Shown: positions 1 through 5,980, numbered from the stretch's first letter. The stretch is 6,029 nt of DNA from Desulfuromonadaceae bacterium (GCA_021107335.1 JAIOSZ010000151.1:1-6029); one strand, 5' to 3'. Made by a program: numbers and translations. Notes: generated by a model not told the origin, from the sequence alone.

Positions 1-458
1 AATTTCCTGGTTTTCTTTTTCACATGATGTCCCTGGATCTGCAGTGTCGGGCTCCTATCGGTTTTATGGGCCGTTTTCTGCTCGAAAAGAGCGGTGAGCA
101 GGCCGGGCTGTTGTCCCTCAAAAATGGCGGAAGTATCTTTATCGTCGATTGCGTGCGCATGTTCTGTCTGGAGCTGGAGAAATCAGAACTTCCCACCCTT
201 GAGCGGCTCAAGGTGTTGGTCGAGATGAATGTTTTCGATGCCGAGACTGCCGACCATGTGCGGGCCGCCTTTGAGGCCTTGGTCTACCTGCGCCTGCGTA
301 ACGAAATTGCCCTGGTTGAGGCGGGCTTGGAGCCAAGCCACTATCTTGATCCCCAGGCCCTGCCTAAAAATGAACAGGAACTACTCAAAGGAGCGTTGCA
401 TGCGGTTAAGAAACTGCAGGACTCCGCTCGCCGTCACTTCGCTAAAACCCCCTTTTAG
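1..458 (+). CDS. DUF294-type nucleotidyltransferase-like signalling protein, C-terminal part (5' end outside window)
   Basis: The reading frame is open from base 3 with no in-frame stop before the first ATG at 24, and no Shine-Dalgarno sequence precedes that ATG, so this is the end of a longer gene. The visible part (about 152 residues) matches the C-terminal helical domain of DUF294 proteins (putative nucleotidyltransferase substrate-binding domain): a 'PIGFMGRFLLEK' start, then 'LLSLKNGG', 'ERLK', 'LVYLRLRNE', and the closing 'LKGALHAVKKLQ' helix. Full-length members usually carry cyclic-nucleotide-binding and/or CBS domains and a GlnD-like nucleotidyltransferase domain further upstream; none of those can be seen here. 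Such proteins are often encoded beside acetate-type symporters, as here, which suggests a regulatory role in carboxylate uptake or use, but their biochemical activity is poorly defined. No clear terminator follows the stop. Family call is confident; full domain composition is unknown. Confidence 0.85.
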   Translation, partial: FPGFLFHMMSLDLQCRAPIGFMGRFLLEKSGEQAGLLSLKNGGSIFIVDCVRMFCLELEKSELPTLERLKVLVEMNVFDAETADHVRAAFEALVYLRLRNEIALVEAGLEPSHYLDPQALPKNEQELLKGALHAVKKLQDSARRHFAKTPF

Positions 459-526
459 TACCCTTCTCTAGTGCTTTTGCTCGCTTTTCTCAGCATCTCT
501 CTGTCTGTAGATAAGAAAATTTTCTA

Positions 527-554
527 TTGACTTCTATGGTCAAGGCCGTATCAT
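527..554 (+). promoter_or_regulatory. Sigma70-type promoter candidate for the DUF485-symporter operon
   Basis: TTGACT (527-532) and TATCAT (549-554) are separated by 16 bases and preceded by the AT-rich palindrome at 514-525, which could act as an UP-like element. Transcription would begin near 561. A second possible -10, TATAAT at 606-611, has no well-spaced -35; it would need an activator, and the tandem repeat at 557-586 lies in a suitable position for one. Which of the two is used cannot be decided from sequence. Confidence 0.5.
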
Positions 555-556
555 GT

Positions 557-586
557 CCGGGTTATTTACAGTCGGGTTGTTTACAG
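557..586 (+). repeat. 15-bp tandem direct repeat, possible operator
   Basis: Two adjacent 15-bp copies, CCGGGTTATTTACAG (557-571) and TCGGGTTGTTTACAG (572-586), differ at two positions (first and eighth). They begin at the expected start point of the 527-554 promoter, where a bound protein would repress. They also lie about 30-60 bases upstream of the start expected from the TATAAT at 606-611, where a bound protein would activate. The binding protein is unknown. Confidence 0.5.
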
Positions 587-780
587 ACATTTGTTTGTTT
601 GCGGCTATAATTGTTACCAACCCGCAGCAAGGACTCGGTTCGGCCGGCCTTGCATAGCGTAGCATGCAACACCTTGTTTCACTGATCGCGCAGCAGTGTT
701 GTTATCCGCAAGCGGCTCTCCCTCGGGCCGCAAACCAGAATGAGAGGAGGTGGAGAGTAGTTAATCCCTTATGGGGACCC

Positions 781-817
781 ATGCGGAACGTCACTTGGTG
801 CGCGCCGCCATTTTTTT
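781..817 (+). terminator. Terminator-like stem with T7 tract in the operon leader (possible attenuator)
   Basis: ATGCGG (781-786) pairs with CCGCCAT (805-811, one C bulged). After a small internal loop, CG (789-790) pairs with CG (801-802), and CAC (792-794) with GTG (798-800). Seven T's (811-817) follow. The stem is interrupted, so it is weaker than the other terminators in the window. It lies about 60 bases before the DUF485 start and downstream of the promoter, where it could end a short leader RNA or act as a conditional terminator. A small hairpin ATGG/CCAT at 771-782 would compete with its base. Confidence 0.4.
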
Positions 818-877
818 GAGCTCATTGTACCGCTCTTTGTGTTTAGGAGAGAAAAGACTAGTAAAGGAGTAGCAACT

Positions 878-1144
878 ATGGGACACGGACCAGCAGTAAA
901 ACTGGGCAAGGATTATGCGTCTAGTTATAAGACCACGCTTGGCATTAGAATGTTCATCGTTTACACCATTGTTTATGCTATTTTTGTAGGTATCAACTCC
1001 GTTAACCCGGCAATGATGGAAACTATCGTTTTGGGCCAGACTCTGGCCGTCGTCTACGGTTTCGGTTTGATTTTTTTGGCTTTCGTCATGGCGATCGTCT
1101 ACAACCACTTCTGCACCGCTGCAGAAGCACGGATGAATAAATAG
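878..1144 (+). CDS. DUF485 family small inner-membrane protein, symporter partner
   Basis: An 88-residue protein of the DUF485 family (YjcH-like), typically encoded directly before acetate-type sodium:solute symporters. It has a short polar N-terminus, two membrane segments (about residues 22-40 and 52-75), and a C-terminal part 'LIFLAFVMAIVYNHFCTAAEA' with the family's usual end of helix 2 and polar tail. The start is ATG 878, preceded by AAAGGAG (863-869) at 8 bases. A GTG at 839 in the same frame would add 13 residues but would place the Shine-Dalgarno inside the gene, so I reject it. The stop is 12 bases before the symporter ATG, so the two genes are almost certainly co-transcribed. The molecular role of DUF485 proteins is not well established; a helper or accessory function for the symporter is inferred from constant neighbourhood. 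Confidence 0.9.
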   Translation: MGHGPAVKLGKDYASSYKTTLGIRMFIVYTIVYAIFVGINSVNPAMMETIVLGQTLAVVYGFGLIFLAFVMAIVYNHFCTAAEARMNK

Positions 1145-1156
1145 GGGGCGCCACCA

Positions 1157-3091
1157 ATGATTTATACTCAATCTCCGTTGGCAATCGCCCTGTTCGTCGC
1201 TTTCGTCCTCTTTGTGCTGGGCCTCTCTTTCTACCTGGCCCGTCGTACCACCTCCTCCGAAGGTTACTACGCTGCCGGCGGAAACATTCACTGGTTCGTC
1301 AACGGCATCGCTTTTGCCGGCGACTATCTCTCTGCCGCATCCTTTCTGGGTATTTGCGGCATGATCGCGACCGCCGGTTACGACGGCTTCCTCTACTCCA
1401 TCGGTTATCTGGCCGGTTGGATGGTAGCCTTGTTCCTGGTCGCCGAGCCGATGAAACGCCTTGGTAAGTACACCTTTACCGACGCTCTTGACTCCAAGTT
1501 CAACTCCAAAGGTATTCAGCTCGCCGCCGCTATCTCCACCCTCATAGTGTCGATCTTCTACCTGATTCCGCAAATGGTCGGTGCTGGCGTTTTGGTCCAG
1601 CCGTTGCTCGGTCTGCCCCACTACGTTGGTGTTATCATCGTCGGCATCGTCGTTACTCTGATCGTTGCTACCGCCGGTATGGCCTCTACCACCTATGTTC
1701 AGTTCATGAAGGGTGGCCTGCTGCTGATTTGTTCCACCATCCTGGTAATCGGTATCCTCGGTCGCGGCCTTTCTACCGACCCCAATCAGGGCGACACTAA
1801 ACCCTATCATGACTTCCAGACCATCACGGCCAGCGTGGCCGGCGACGGTTCTTTACTGCTTTCCGATGCTTCCTACAGTGCCCCTGCCGACTGGCAGTCA
1901 GGTCACTACGGTGAGGCCGGTTTTGTTAAGCTGACCAAAGAAGGCGTCGAGACCATCTGGCAGTTCAAGCCATCGGCTACAGGTTTCAATCTGGAAGAGA
2001 CCCTGTTTGTTACCACCCTCGCCGACGGTACCAAGCTCTTCAATGGTGGGAGCAAGGAAGAAGGCAAGTTCTTCCCCGTTGGTCATATCAAGGAACTTAA
2101 GATTGACGGCGTCGAAGTCGCAGAAACCGGCGCAGTTGGTCCCTTGGCTTTCCTTAAGGCCGTCAAAGAATCCACCGTGGTGCTTTGGGGTAAGCAATAT
2201 GTCAAGAACGACGATGGCGGCAAGACCCTCATCTACTACCAGAAGCCGACCACCGGTACCCGTATCCTGCGTCCCGGCCTGAAGTTCAAGGTCGACAACG
2301 CTTCCGGTACTGACAAGTTCAACTTTATCTCGCTGATGCTGGCCCTGTTCTGCGGTACTGCGGCGCTGCCCCATATCCTGATTCGTTACTACACCGTACC
2401 GAGCCAGGCCGCGGCCCGTAAGTCGACCCTGGTGGCGATCGCTTCCATCGGCTTCTTCTATGTACTGACCCTGTTCATGGGCATTGGCGCCATGACCAAC
2501 GGCGTTATCAACCTCACAGACAACAACATGTCAGCTCCGTTGGTGGCTCTATCCTTCGGCGTTATATTATTCTCAATTATTTCGTCGATTGCCTTTGCTA
2601 CCGTACTTGGTACCGTATCCGGTCTGATCGTCGCTGCTTCCGGCGCCGTTGCTCATGACCTGATGTCCAACTTCCTCGGTATCAAAATGACCGATGGCGG
2701 CATGGTTATGGCCGGTAAGATGTCCGCGGTTGTAGTCGGTATTATCGCCATTTATCTGGGCATCGTTTTCGAAGGAATGAACGTTTCCTTCTTGGTCGGC
2801 TGGGCCTTTGCCGTGGCTGCTTCGGCTAACTTGCCGGCGATTCTCATGTTGTTGTTCTGGAAGAAAACGACGGCTCCGGGTATCACCGCTTCGATCCTTG
2901 TCGGTCTGGTATCGGTCTTAGGCCTGATCCTGCTTTCCCCCGACATGTGGGTTCGTTACGGCCTGCTGCCCCAGGATGCGCCGGTTGCTTTCAACAGCCC
3001 GGCCCTGATTTCCGTTCCGCTGAGCTTTATCGCTCTGGTAGTGGTTTCCCTGATGACCCAGAACTCGATGCCAGCACCCGTCGAGGACTGA
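1157..3091 (+). CDS. Sodium:solute symporter, acetate permease (ActP)-like, with large extracytoplasmic insertion
   Basis: A 644-residue member of the sodium:solute symporter (SSS) family, closest in motifs to ActP-type cation/acetate symporters: 'GDYLSAASFLGI' (55-66), 'ATAGMASTTYVQFMKGG' (171-187), 'GTAALPHILIRYYTV' (400-414) and 'FATVLGTVSGL...VAHDL' (480-502), the region that supplies the Na+ site in this fold. About 13 membrane segments are visible (near 7-27, 44-73, 77-97, 118-145, 155-178, 186-204, 386-408, 423-447, 460-497, 522-540, 543-567, 573-595, 613-634). ActP proteins are about 550 residues; the excess is a polar insertion at about 206-384 between segments 6 and 7. Basic residues after segments 1, 3 and 7 place the N-terminus and this insertion outside the cytoplasm. 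The start ATG follows an AGGGGG ribosome site. Likely substrate is acetate or another short monocarboxylate; exact specificity is inferred. Confidence 0.9.
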   Translation: MIYTQSPLAIALFVAFVLFVLGLSFYLARRTTSSEGYYAAGGNIHWFVNGIAFAGDYLSAASFLGICGMIATAGYDGFLYSIGYLAGWMVALFLVAEPMKRLGKYTFTDALDSKFNSKGIQLAAAISTLIVSIFYLIPQMVGAGVLVQPLLGLPHYVGVIIVGIVVTLIVATAGMASTTYVQFMKGGLLLICSTILVIGILGRGLSTDPNQGDTKPYHDFQTITASVAGDGSLLLSDASYSAPADWQSGHYGEAGFVKLTKEGVETIWQFKPSATGFNLEETLFVTTLADGTKLFNGGSKEEGKFFPVGHIKELKIDGVEVAETGAVGPLAFLKAVKESTVVLWGKQYVKNDDGGKTLIYYQKPTTGTRILRPGLKFKVDNASGTDKFNFISLMLALFCGTAALPHILIRYYTVPSQAAARKSTLVAIASIGFFYVLTLFMGIGAMTNGVINLTDNNMSAPLVALSFGVILFSIISSIAFATVLGTVSGLIVAASGAVAHDLMSNFLGIKMTDGGMVMAGKMSAVVVGIIAIYLGIVFEGMNVSFLVGWAFAVAASANLPAILMLLFWKKTTAPGITASILVGLVSVLGLILLSPDMWVRYGLLPQDAPVAFNSPALISVPLSFIALVVVSLMTQNSMPAPVED

Positions 3092-3129
3092 GGGGGCTGA
3101 AACCCGATATTGCCTGAAATGCTCTACTT

Positions 3130-3160
3130 GCGGGGTCGCCTTCTGGCGACCCCGCCTTTT
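3130..3160 (+). terminator. Intrinsic terminator of the DUF485-symporter operon
   Basis: A perfect 11-bp GC-rich stem, GCGGGGTCGCC (3130-3140) with GGCGACCCCGC (3145-3155), has a TTCT loop and is followed by CTTTT. It lies 38 bases after the symporter stop. No T-tract follows on the other strand, so it works in the + direction. Confidence 0.93.
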
Positions 3161-3206
3161 AGTAGCTTCACCAATTAATTTGTTGTCGGGTCTAATTAGC
3201 AAATCA

Positions 3207-3215
3207 TGTTATGTT
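3207..3215 (+). promoter_or_regulatory. Weak extended -10 promoter candidate for the bitopic membrane protein gene
   Basis: TGTTATGTT (3207-3215) fits an extended -10 (TGn plus TATGTT) with no good -35; TTGTCG at 3183-3188 is 21 bases away, which is too far. A promoter is expected somewhere in 3161-3235 because a strong terminator closes the operon upstream, but this site is only a suggestion. Confidence 0.25.
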
Positions 3216-3244
3216 GCTGAAGAACTATCTGCATTAGGAGAATC

Positions 3245-3862
3245 ATGAAAAAATTTCGCGTTACTTTGTTGGTCTTCTGTCTGGTGCTGCTTTATCTTGG
3301 CGGCTCCGACCTGAATGCCCTGCGTCACAATTATAAGATCCAGCCGGTTTCCATCGCCGATCTGGAAGGCGGCGAACCGCCTCAGCAGTGGCTGACCATC
3401 GAGGGTGGCTATGTCGATCTGTTGCAGGCAATTTCCACCACCGGTTCCGTCGAAGTTAGCTCCTTTTTGGTGCCGCTGAAAAGTGCCAGCGACACTCAGG
3501 ACTATCGGGTGCTGATCGAAACCCGCGAGCCGGCCATTGTCGATGCTCTAAAAACCTACCATTTCAAGCTTAATAGTGTGCACGAGCAGCAGCAGTACGT
3601 GCAAGAGCATCAAGAGCTCTTTTTCGGCCGTCGCGATGTGTCCGGTATGGTCCTGAGTGATCTGATTAACCTCAACAACCAAAATCGTCTGGCCAAACTG
3701 AAGAGCGATTATGGTGTCGATGTGCCGGATGATGTAATTCTGTTCACTGAGGACAAAGAACCGGCGCGGGTGCGAGGTTTTCTCTTCGTTGGCGTGGCCT
3801 TGCTTGGCCTGTTCAAGGTTTTTTCCCTCTGGAAAAAACCTGTGGCACCTGGTGCGGATTAA
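3245..3862 (+). CDS. Unrecognised membrane protein with N- and C-terminal anchors
   Basis: A 205-residue protein that I cannot assign to a named family. It has a basic N-terminus (MKKFR), a hydrophobic segment (about 6-20) that may be an uncleaved signal anchor, a polar domain (about 21-176), a second hydrophobic segment (about 178-194, 'GFLFVGVALLGLF') and a short tail with a KK pair (197-198). By the positive-inside rule both ends are cytoplasmic and the middle domain is periplasmic. That domain contains 'QWLTIEGGYVDLL' (48-60) and 'SSFLVPLKS...YRVLIETREP' (72-96), which look like strand-rich parts, then a Gln/Glu-rich helical stretch (112-124). The start is supported by AGGAG at 3236-3240, 4 bases before the ATG. 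It is flanked by terminators on both sides (3130-3160 and 3938-3963), so it is probably a single-gene unit. No catalytic motif is evident. Confidence 0.85.
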   Translation: MKKFRVTLLVFCLVLLYLGGSDLNALRHNYKIQPVSIADLEGGEPPQQWLTIEGGYVDLLQAISTTGSVEVSSFLVPLKSASDTQDYRVLIETREPAIVDALKTYHFKLNSVHEQQQYVQEHQELFFGRRDVSGMVLSDLINLNNQNRLAKLKSDYGVDVPDDVILFTEDKEPARVRGFLFVGVALLGLFKVFSLWKKPVAPGAD

Positions 3863-3879
3863 GATTGGGTGCGCCTGTC

Positions 3880-3909
3880 TTGACAGTCGACAATGGGCGT
3901 TGCTAGTCT
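3880..3909 (+). promoter_or_regulatory. Sigma70-type promoter candidate upstream of uvrC
   Basis: A perfect -35 TTGACA (3880-3885) is followed after 18 bases by TAGTCT (3904-3909), with TGC directly before it (extended -10). The -35 overlaps the palindrome CTGTC-TT-GACAG (3875-3886), and the -10 lies in the loop of GTTGC/GCAAC (3899-3903 with 3911-3915). Transcription would start near 3916, only about 20 bases before the terminator stem, so a transcript must read through that stem to reach uvrC. Confidence 0.45.
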
Positions 3910-3937
3910 TGCAACAGTCCGATAGTTTTTAACGATG

Positions 3938-3963
3938 GCCAGGGACGCGTTCCCTGGCTTTTT
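3938..3963 (+). terminator. Intrinsic terminator between the bitopic protein gene and uvrC
   Basis: GCCAGGGA (3938-3945) pairs perfectly with TCCCTGGC (3951-3958) around a CGCGT loop, followed by TTTTTGTTT. It lies 76 bases after the stop of the upstream gene and is most simply its terminator. Because the promoter-like site at 3880-3909 is upstream of it, it could also attenuate uvrC transcription. Confidence 0.8.
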
Positions 3964-3991
3964 GTTTATGCAGGATATTAGGGCCTCGCTA

Positions 3992-5833
3992 ATGCTCGAT
4001 GTAGACCTCAAAAAATTTCCCACGGCTACCGGCGTCTACCTGATGAAGGGGGCGCAAGGCGCAGTGCTTTACGTCGGTAAGGCCAAGCAGCTGCGTAATC
4101 GGCTGCGTAGTTACTTTTCCACTGCCGGTGACGGCAGAGCTCATATCCGCTTTCTCATGAACCGGGTGGAGGCTATCGAGACCATTGTCACCGACACCGA
4201 AAAAGAAGCCCTGATCCTTGAAAACACCCTGATCAAAAAGTATCGTCCTCGCTACAATATCAATCTGCGGGACGATAAGACCTATGTTTCTCTGCGCATT
4301 GACCTGCGCGAAGAATTTCCTACTCTGCAACTGGTGCGTCGGGTTAAAAAGGACGGGGCCCGATACTTTGGCCCCTATTCCTCATCGACGGCGGTGCGGG
4401 AAACCCTAAAACTTATCTATCGCATTTTTCCTCTGCGTCACCATCCCATAGCAATTTGCCGGCGCCGGGATCGCCCCTGCCTCTACCATCAGATAGAACA
4501 ATGCAGCGCTCCCTGTCATGGTTTGATTAGCCAATCGGACTACCGTGCTCTGGTCGATGGCGCCGTAACATTATTGGCCGGCCGCGAAAAGGAAGTGGTG
4601 ACCTTGCTGCAGCAGCGCATGAGTGCTGCGGCTGAACAATTTAATTACGAACAGGCCGCCCGGCGGCGGGATCAGATCCAGGCGATAGAGCAGACGGTTG
4701 AACCGCAGAAGGTGGCCGAAGCCGGCGCTGGTGACCAGGATATCGTGGGTCTGCATCGTGAGGGCGGTGAGGTGGAGCTTGCGCTTCTGTTTGTTCGGGA
4801 GGGCAAGGTGATTGGCCGGCGCAGCTACAGTCTTGAATGGCGATTGGCCGAGGACGAACTATTGTCGTCCTTTTTACAGGAATTTTATAGCCGTGAGGTC
4901 TTTATCCCCGATCGTCTATTGCTACCTTTTGCTATCGAAGACAGTGAGACGCTGGCTGAGTGGCTGAGCGAGCAAAAGGGCAAGAAGGTGCAATTGCTGG
5001 TGCCCCAACGGGGAGGGGGGCGGCAGCTGGTCGAGATGGCACGACGTAATGCAGAGGAGTCCTTTCGCGAAAAAGGCAGCCGCCGTGAGGCACGGCAGCA
5101 GGTATTGAGCGATATCGCGACTCGGCTGCAATTGCGCCGTCCCCCGCAAAGGATCGAGTGTTTCGATGTCTCCAATGTGCAAGGTCGTTTCAGCGTGGCC
5201 AGCATGGTCGTACTGAGTGACGGCGAGCCGGACAAAGACGCTTACCGCCATTTCCGTATTCGCACTGTCGAAGGATCGGACGATTACGCTTCCCTTTACG
5301 AGGTGCTTAAAAGGCGTTTGACCAGAGGGATTGAAGAAGACATTCTACCTGATTTCATTCTTATCGATGGAGGTAAAGGACAACTGGCGGTTTTGATTGC
5401 GGTTCTGAATGAATTGGCCTTGAACGATCGCATTGACGCCGTCGGTATGGCCAAAAGTCGGGTGCAAAGCAATGTACGGGGCAAGGTGGTAGAACGCAGC
5501 GAAGAGCGCTTTTTTTTGTCCGGCCGAAAAAATCCTGTGATACTACGCCAGGGCTCACCGGCCCTGTTTATGCTGGAGCGGTTGCGCGACGAGGCGCACC
5601 GCTTTGCCATTACTCATCACCGTAAACTGCGTCGTAAGTCGACTTTACACTCCGCCCTAGAAGATATTCCCGGTGTCGGCGCCCAACGACGCAAGGCCCT
5701 GTTGCGCCATTTCGGCAGCTTAAAGAAGGTTAAGCAGGCGACTCAGCAGCAGCTGGAGGAGATGCCCGGTTTGCCCAAAAATCTGGCCGAACGTATTTTT
5801 GCCACCCTTCACCAGGAAGGGCCAGCAGAATAG
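3992..5833 (+). CDS. uvrC: UvrABC system protein C, excinuclease subunit
   Basis: UvrC, the nuclease of nucleotide excision repair that cuts on both sides of a lesion after UvrA and UvrB load. With the start at ATG 3992 it has 613 residues, normal for the family. Domains in order: GIY-YIG nuclease for the 3' cut ('GVYLMK' 14-19, 'YVGKAK' 27-32, arginines 35-39, catalytic Glu 77 in 'LENTLIKKYRPRYN'); a four-cysteine cluster (156, 163, 171, 175), which in UvrC binds an iron-sulfur cluster; the UvrB-binding UVR motif (about 201-235); the RNase H-like nuclease for the 5' cut (Asp 392 in 'ECFDVSN', Asp 430/431, Asp 459 in 'LIDGGKGQL', His 536 in 'RDEAHRFAI'); and tandem helix-hairpin-helix DNA-binding motifs (about 552-606). 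All key residues are present. In-frame ATGs at 3935 and 3968 exist, but 3935 lies at the terminator stem and neither has a ribosome site; AGGG at 3980-3983 supports 3992. Confidence 0.97.
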   Translation: MLDVDLKKFPTATGVYLMKGAQGAVLYVGKAKQLRNRLRSYFSTAGDGRAHIRFLMNRVEAIETIVTDTEKEALILENTLIKKYRPRYNINLRDDKTYVSLRIDLREEFPTLQLVRRVKKDGARYFGPYSSSTAVRETLKLIYRIFPLRHHPIAICRRRDRPCLYHQIEQCSAPCHGLISQSDYRALVDGAVTLLAGREKEVVTLLQQRMSAAAEQFNYEQAARRRDQIQAIEQTVEPQKVAEAGAGDQDIVGLHREGGEVELALLFVREGKVIGRRSYSLEWRLAEDELLSSFLQEFYSREVFIPDRLLLPFAIEDSETLAEWLSEQKGKKVQLLVPQRGGGRQLVEMARRNAEESFREKGSRREARQQVLSDIATRLQLRRPPQRIECFDVSNVQGRFSVASMVVLSDGEPDKDAYRHFRIRTVEGSDDYASLYEVLKRRLTRGIEEDILPDFILIDGGKGQLAVLIAVLNELALNDRIDAVGMAKSRVQSNVRGKVVERSEERFFLSGRKNPVILRQGSPALFMLERLRDEAHRFAITHHRKLRRKSTLHSALEDIPGVGAQRRKALLRHFGSLKKVKQATQQQLEEMPGLPKNLAERIFATLHQEGPAE

Positions 5834-5892
5834 GTCCGCTGGCAAAACATTAAATGGGTCTTCTCCCGAACGAGTGGGTAAAAAAACTAGCA

Positions 5893-5950
5893 AAACTGTG
5901 ACTTGATACAGCCCTGTATTTGTGAATTGTAATTACAAGTGCGACAGTTT
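5893..5950. repeat. Nested dyad symmetries downstream of uvrC
   Basis: An outer inverted pair AAACTGT (5893-5899) and ACAGTTT (5944-5950), helped by ACTT/AAGT (5901-5904 with 5937-5940), encloses two more perfect dyads: ATACAG-CC-CTGTAT (5906-5919) and the 12-bp palindrome TTGTAATTACAA (5927-5938). The inner dyads overlap a promoter-like sequence. They could be operators or a branched RNA structure. No matching known site was recognised. Confidence 0.55.
5903..5933 (+). promoter_or_regulatory. Promoter candidate for a gene beyond the right edge
   Basis: TTGATA (5903-5908) and TGTAAT (5928-5933) are 19 bases apart, longer than ideal. A second possibility is TTGACG (5949-5954) with TGTTAT (5973-5978), 18 bases apart. 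Both point rightward, out of the window. The first overlaps both inner dyads at 5906-5938, consistent with control by a bound regulator, though this is inference. Confidence 0.3.
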
Positions 5951-5980
5951 GACGAAAAGGTAATAGAGGTCTTGTTATTA

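Larger units (their letters stand above)
459..877 (+). other. Long non-coding interval and probable structured 5' leader of the transport operon
   Basis: No convincing gene lies in these 419 bases. From left to right they hold a 12-bp AT-rich palindrome AGAAAATTTTCT (514-525), a sigma70-type promoter (527-554), a 15-bp tandem repeat (557-586) and an isolated TATAAT (606-611). Several possible RNA stems follow: GCAAGG/CCTTGC (627-632 with 648-653), CAACAC/GTGTTG (667-672 with 696-701), CACTG/CAGTG (680-684 with 694-698) and GCGGC/GCCGC (712-716 with 727-731). A terminator-like stem plus T-tract sits at 781-817. Some stems exclude each other: CTCTCC at 716-721 can pair instead with GGAGAG at 752-757. 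A transcript from the first promoter would have a leader of about 317 bases. I do not recognise a known riboswitch or sRNA family in it. Confidence 0.6.

Noticed and set aside
637..654. Sigma54-type -24/-12 promoter ending in TTGCA
   Set aside because: TTGCA is present at 650-654, but the bases at the -24 position (639-642) read TTCG rather than TGGC.
612..780. Known structured RNA (cyclic-di-GMP riboswitch, SRP RNA or 6S RNA)
   Set aside because: I looked for the signature segments of the cyclic-di-GMP riboswitch and SRP RNA and did not find them; the folding does not form the single long bulged hairpin of 6S RNA.
839..877. Upstream GTG start for the DUF485 protein
   Set aside because: It would place the clear AAAGGAG ribosome site inside the gene and add 13 residues not typical of the family.
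791..1810. 339-codon open frame on the - strand across the DUF485 and symporter genes
   Set aside because: It is antisense to two well-supported genes, and its product is a hydrophilic, D/G/Q/H-rich sequence typical of the complement of membrane-protein codons. It runs out into the non-coding leader and shows no domain.
1898..2374. 158-codon - strand frame and a 91-codon + strand frame inside the symporter insertion
   Set aside because: Both are shadows; the symporter frame continues unbroken with family motifs on both sides.
3863..3937. A tRNA-sized gap before a terminator
   Set aside because: No acceptor stem, T-loop or anticodon arm can be drawn; it reads better as a promoter region.
5821..5843. 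uvrC terminator formed by GCCAGC/GCTGGC
   Set aside because: The stem is only 6 bp with an 11-base loop and is followed by AAAACATT rather than T's, so it is not a convincing terminator.
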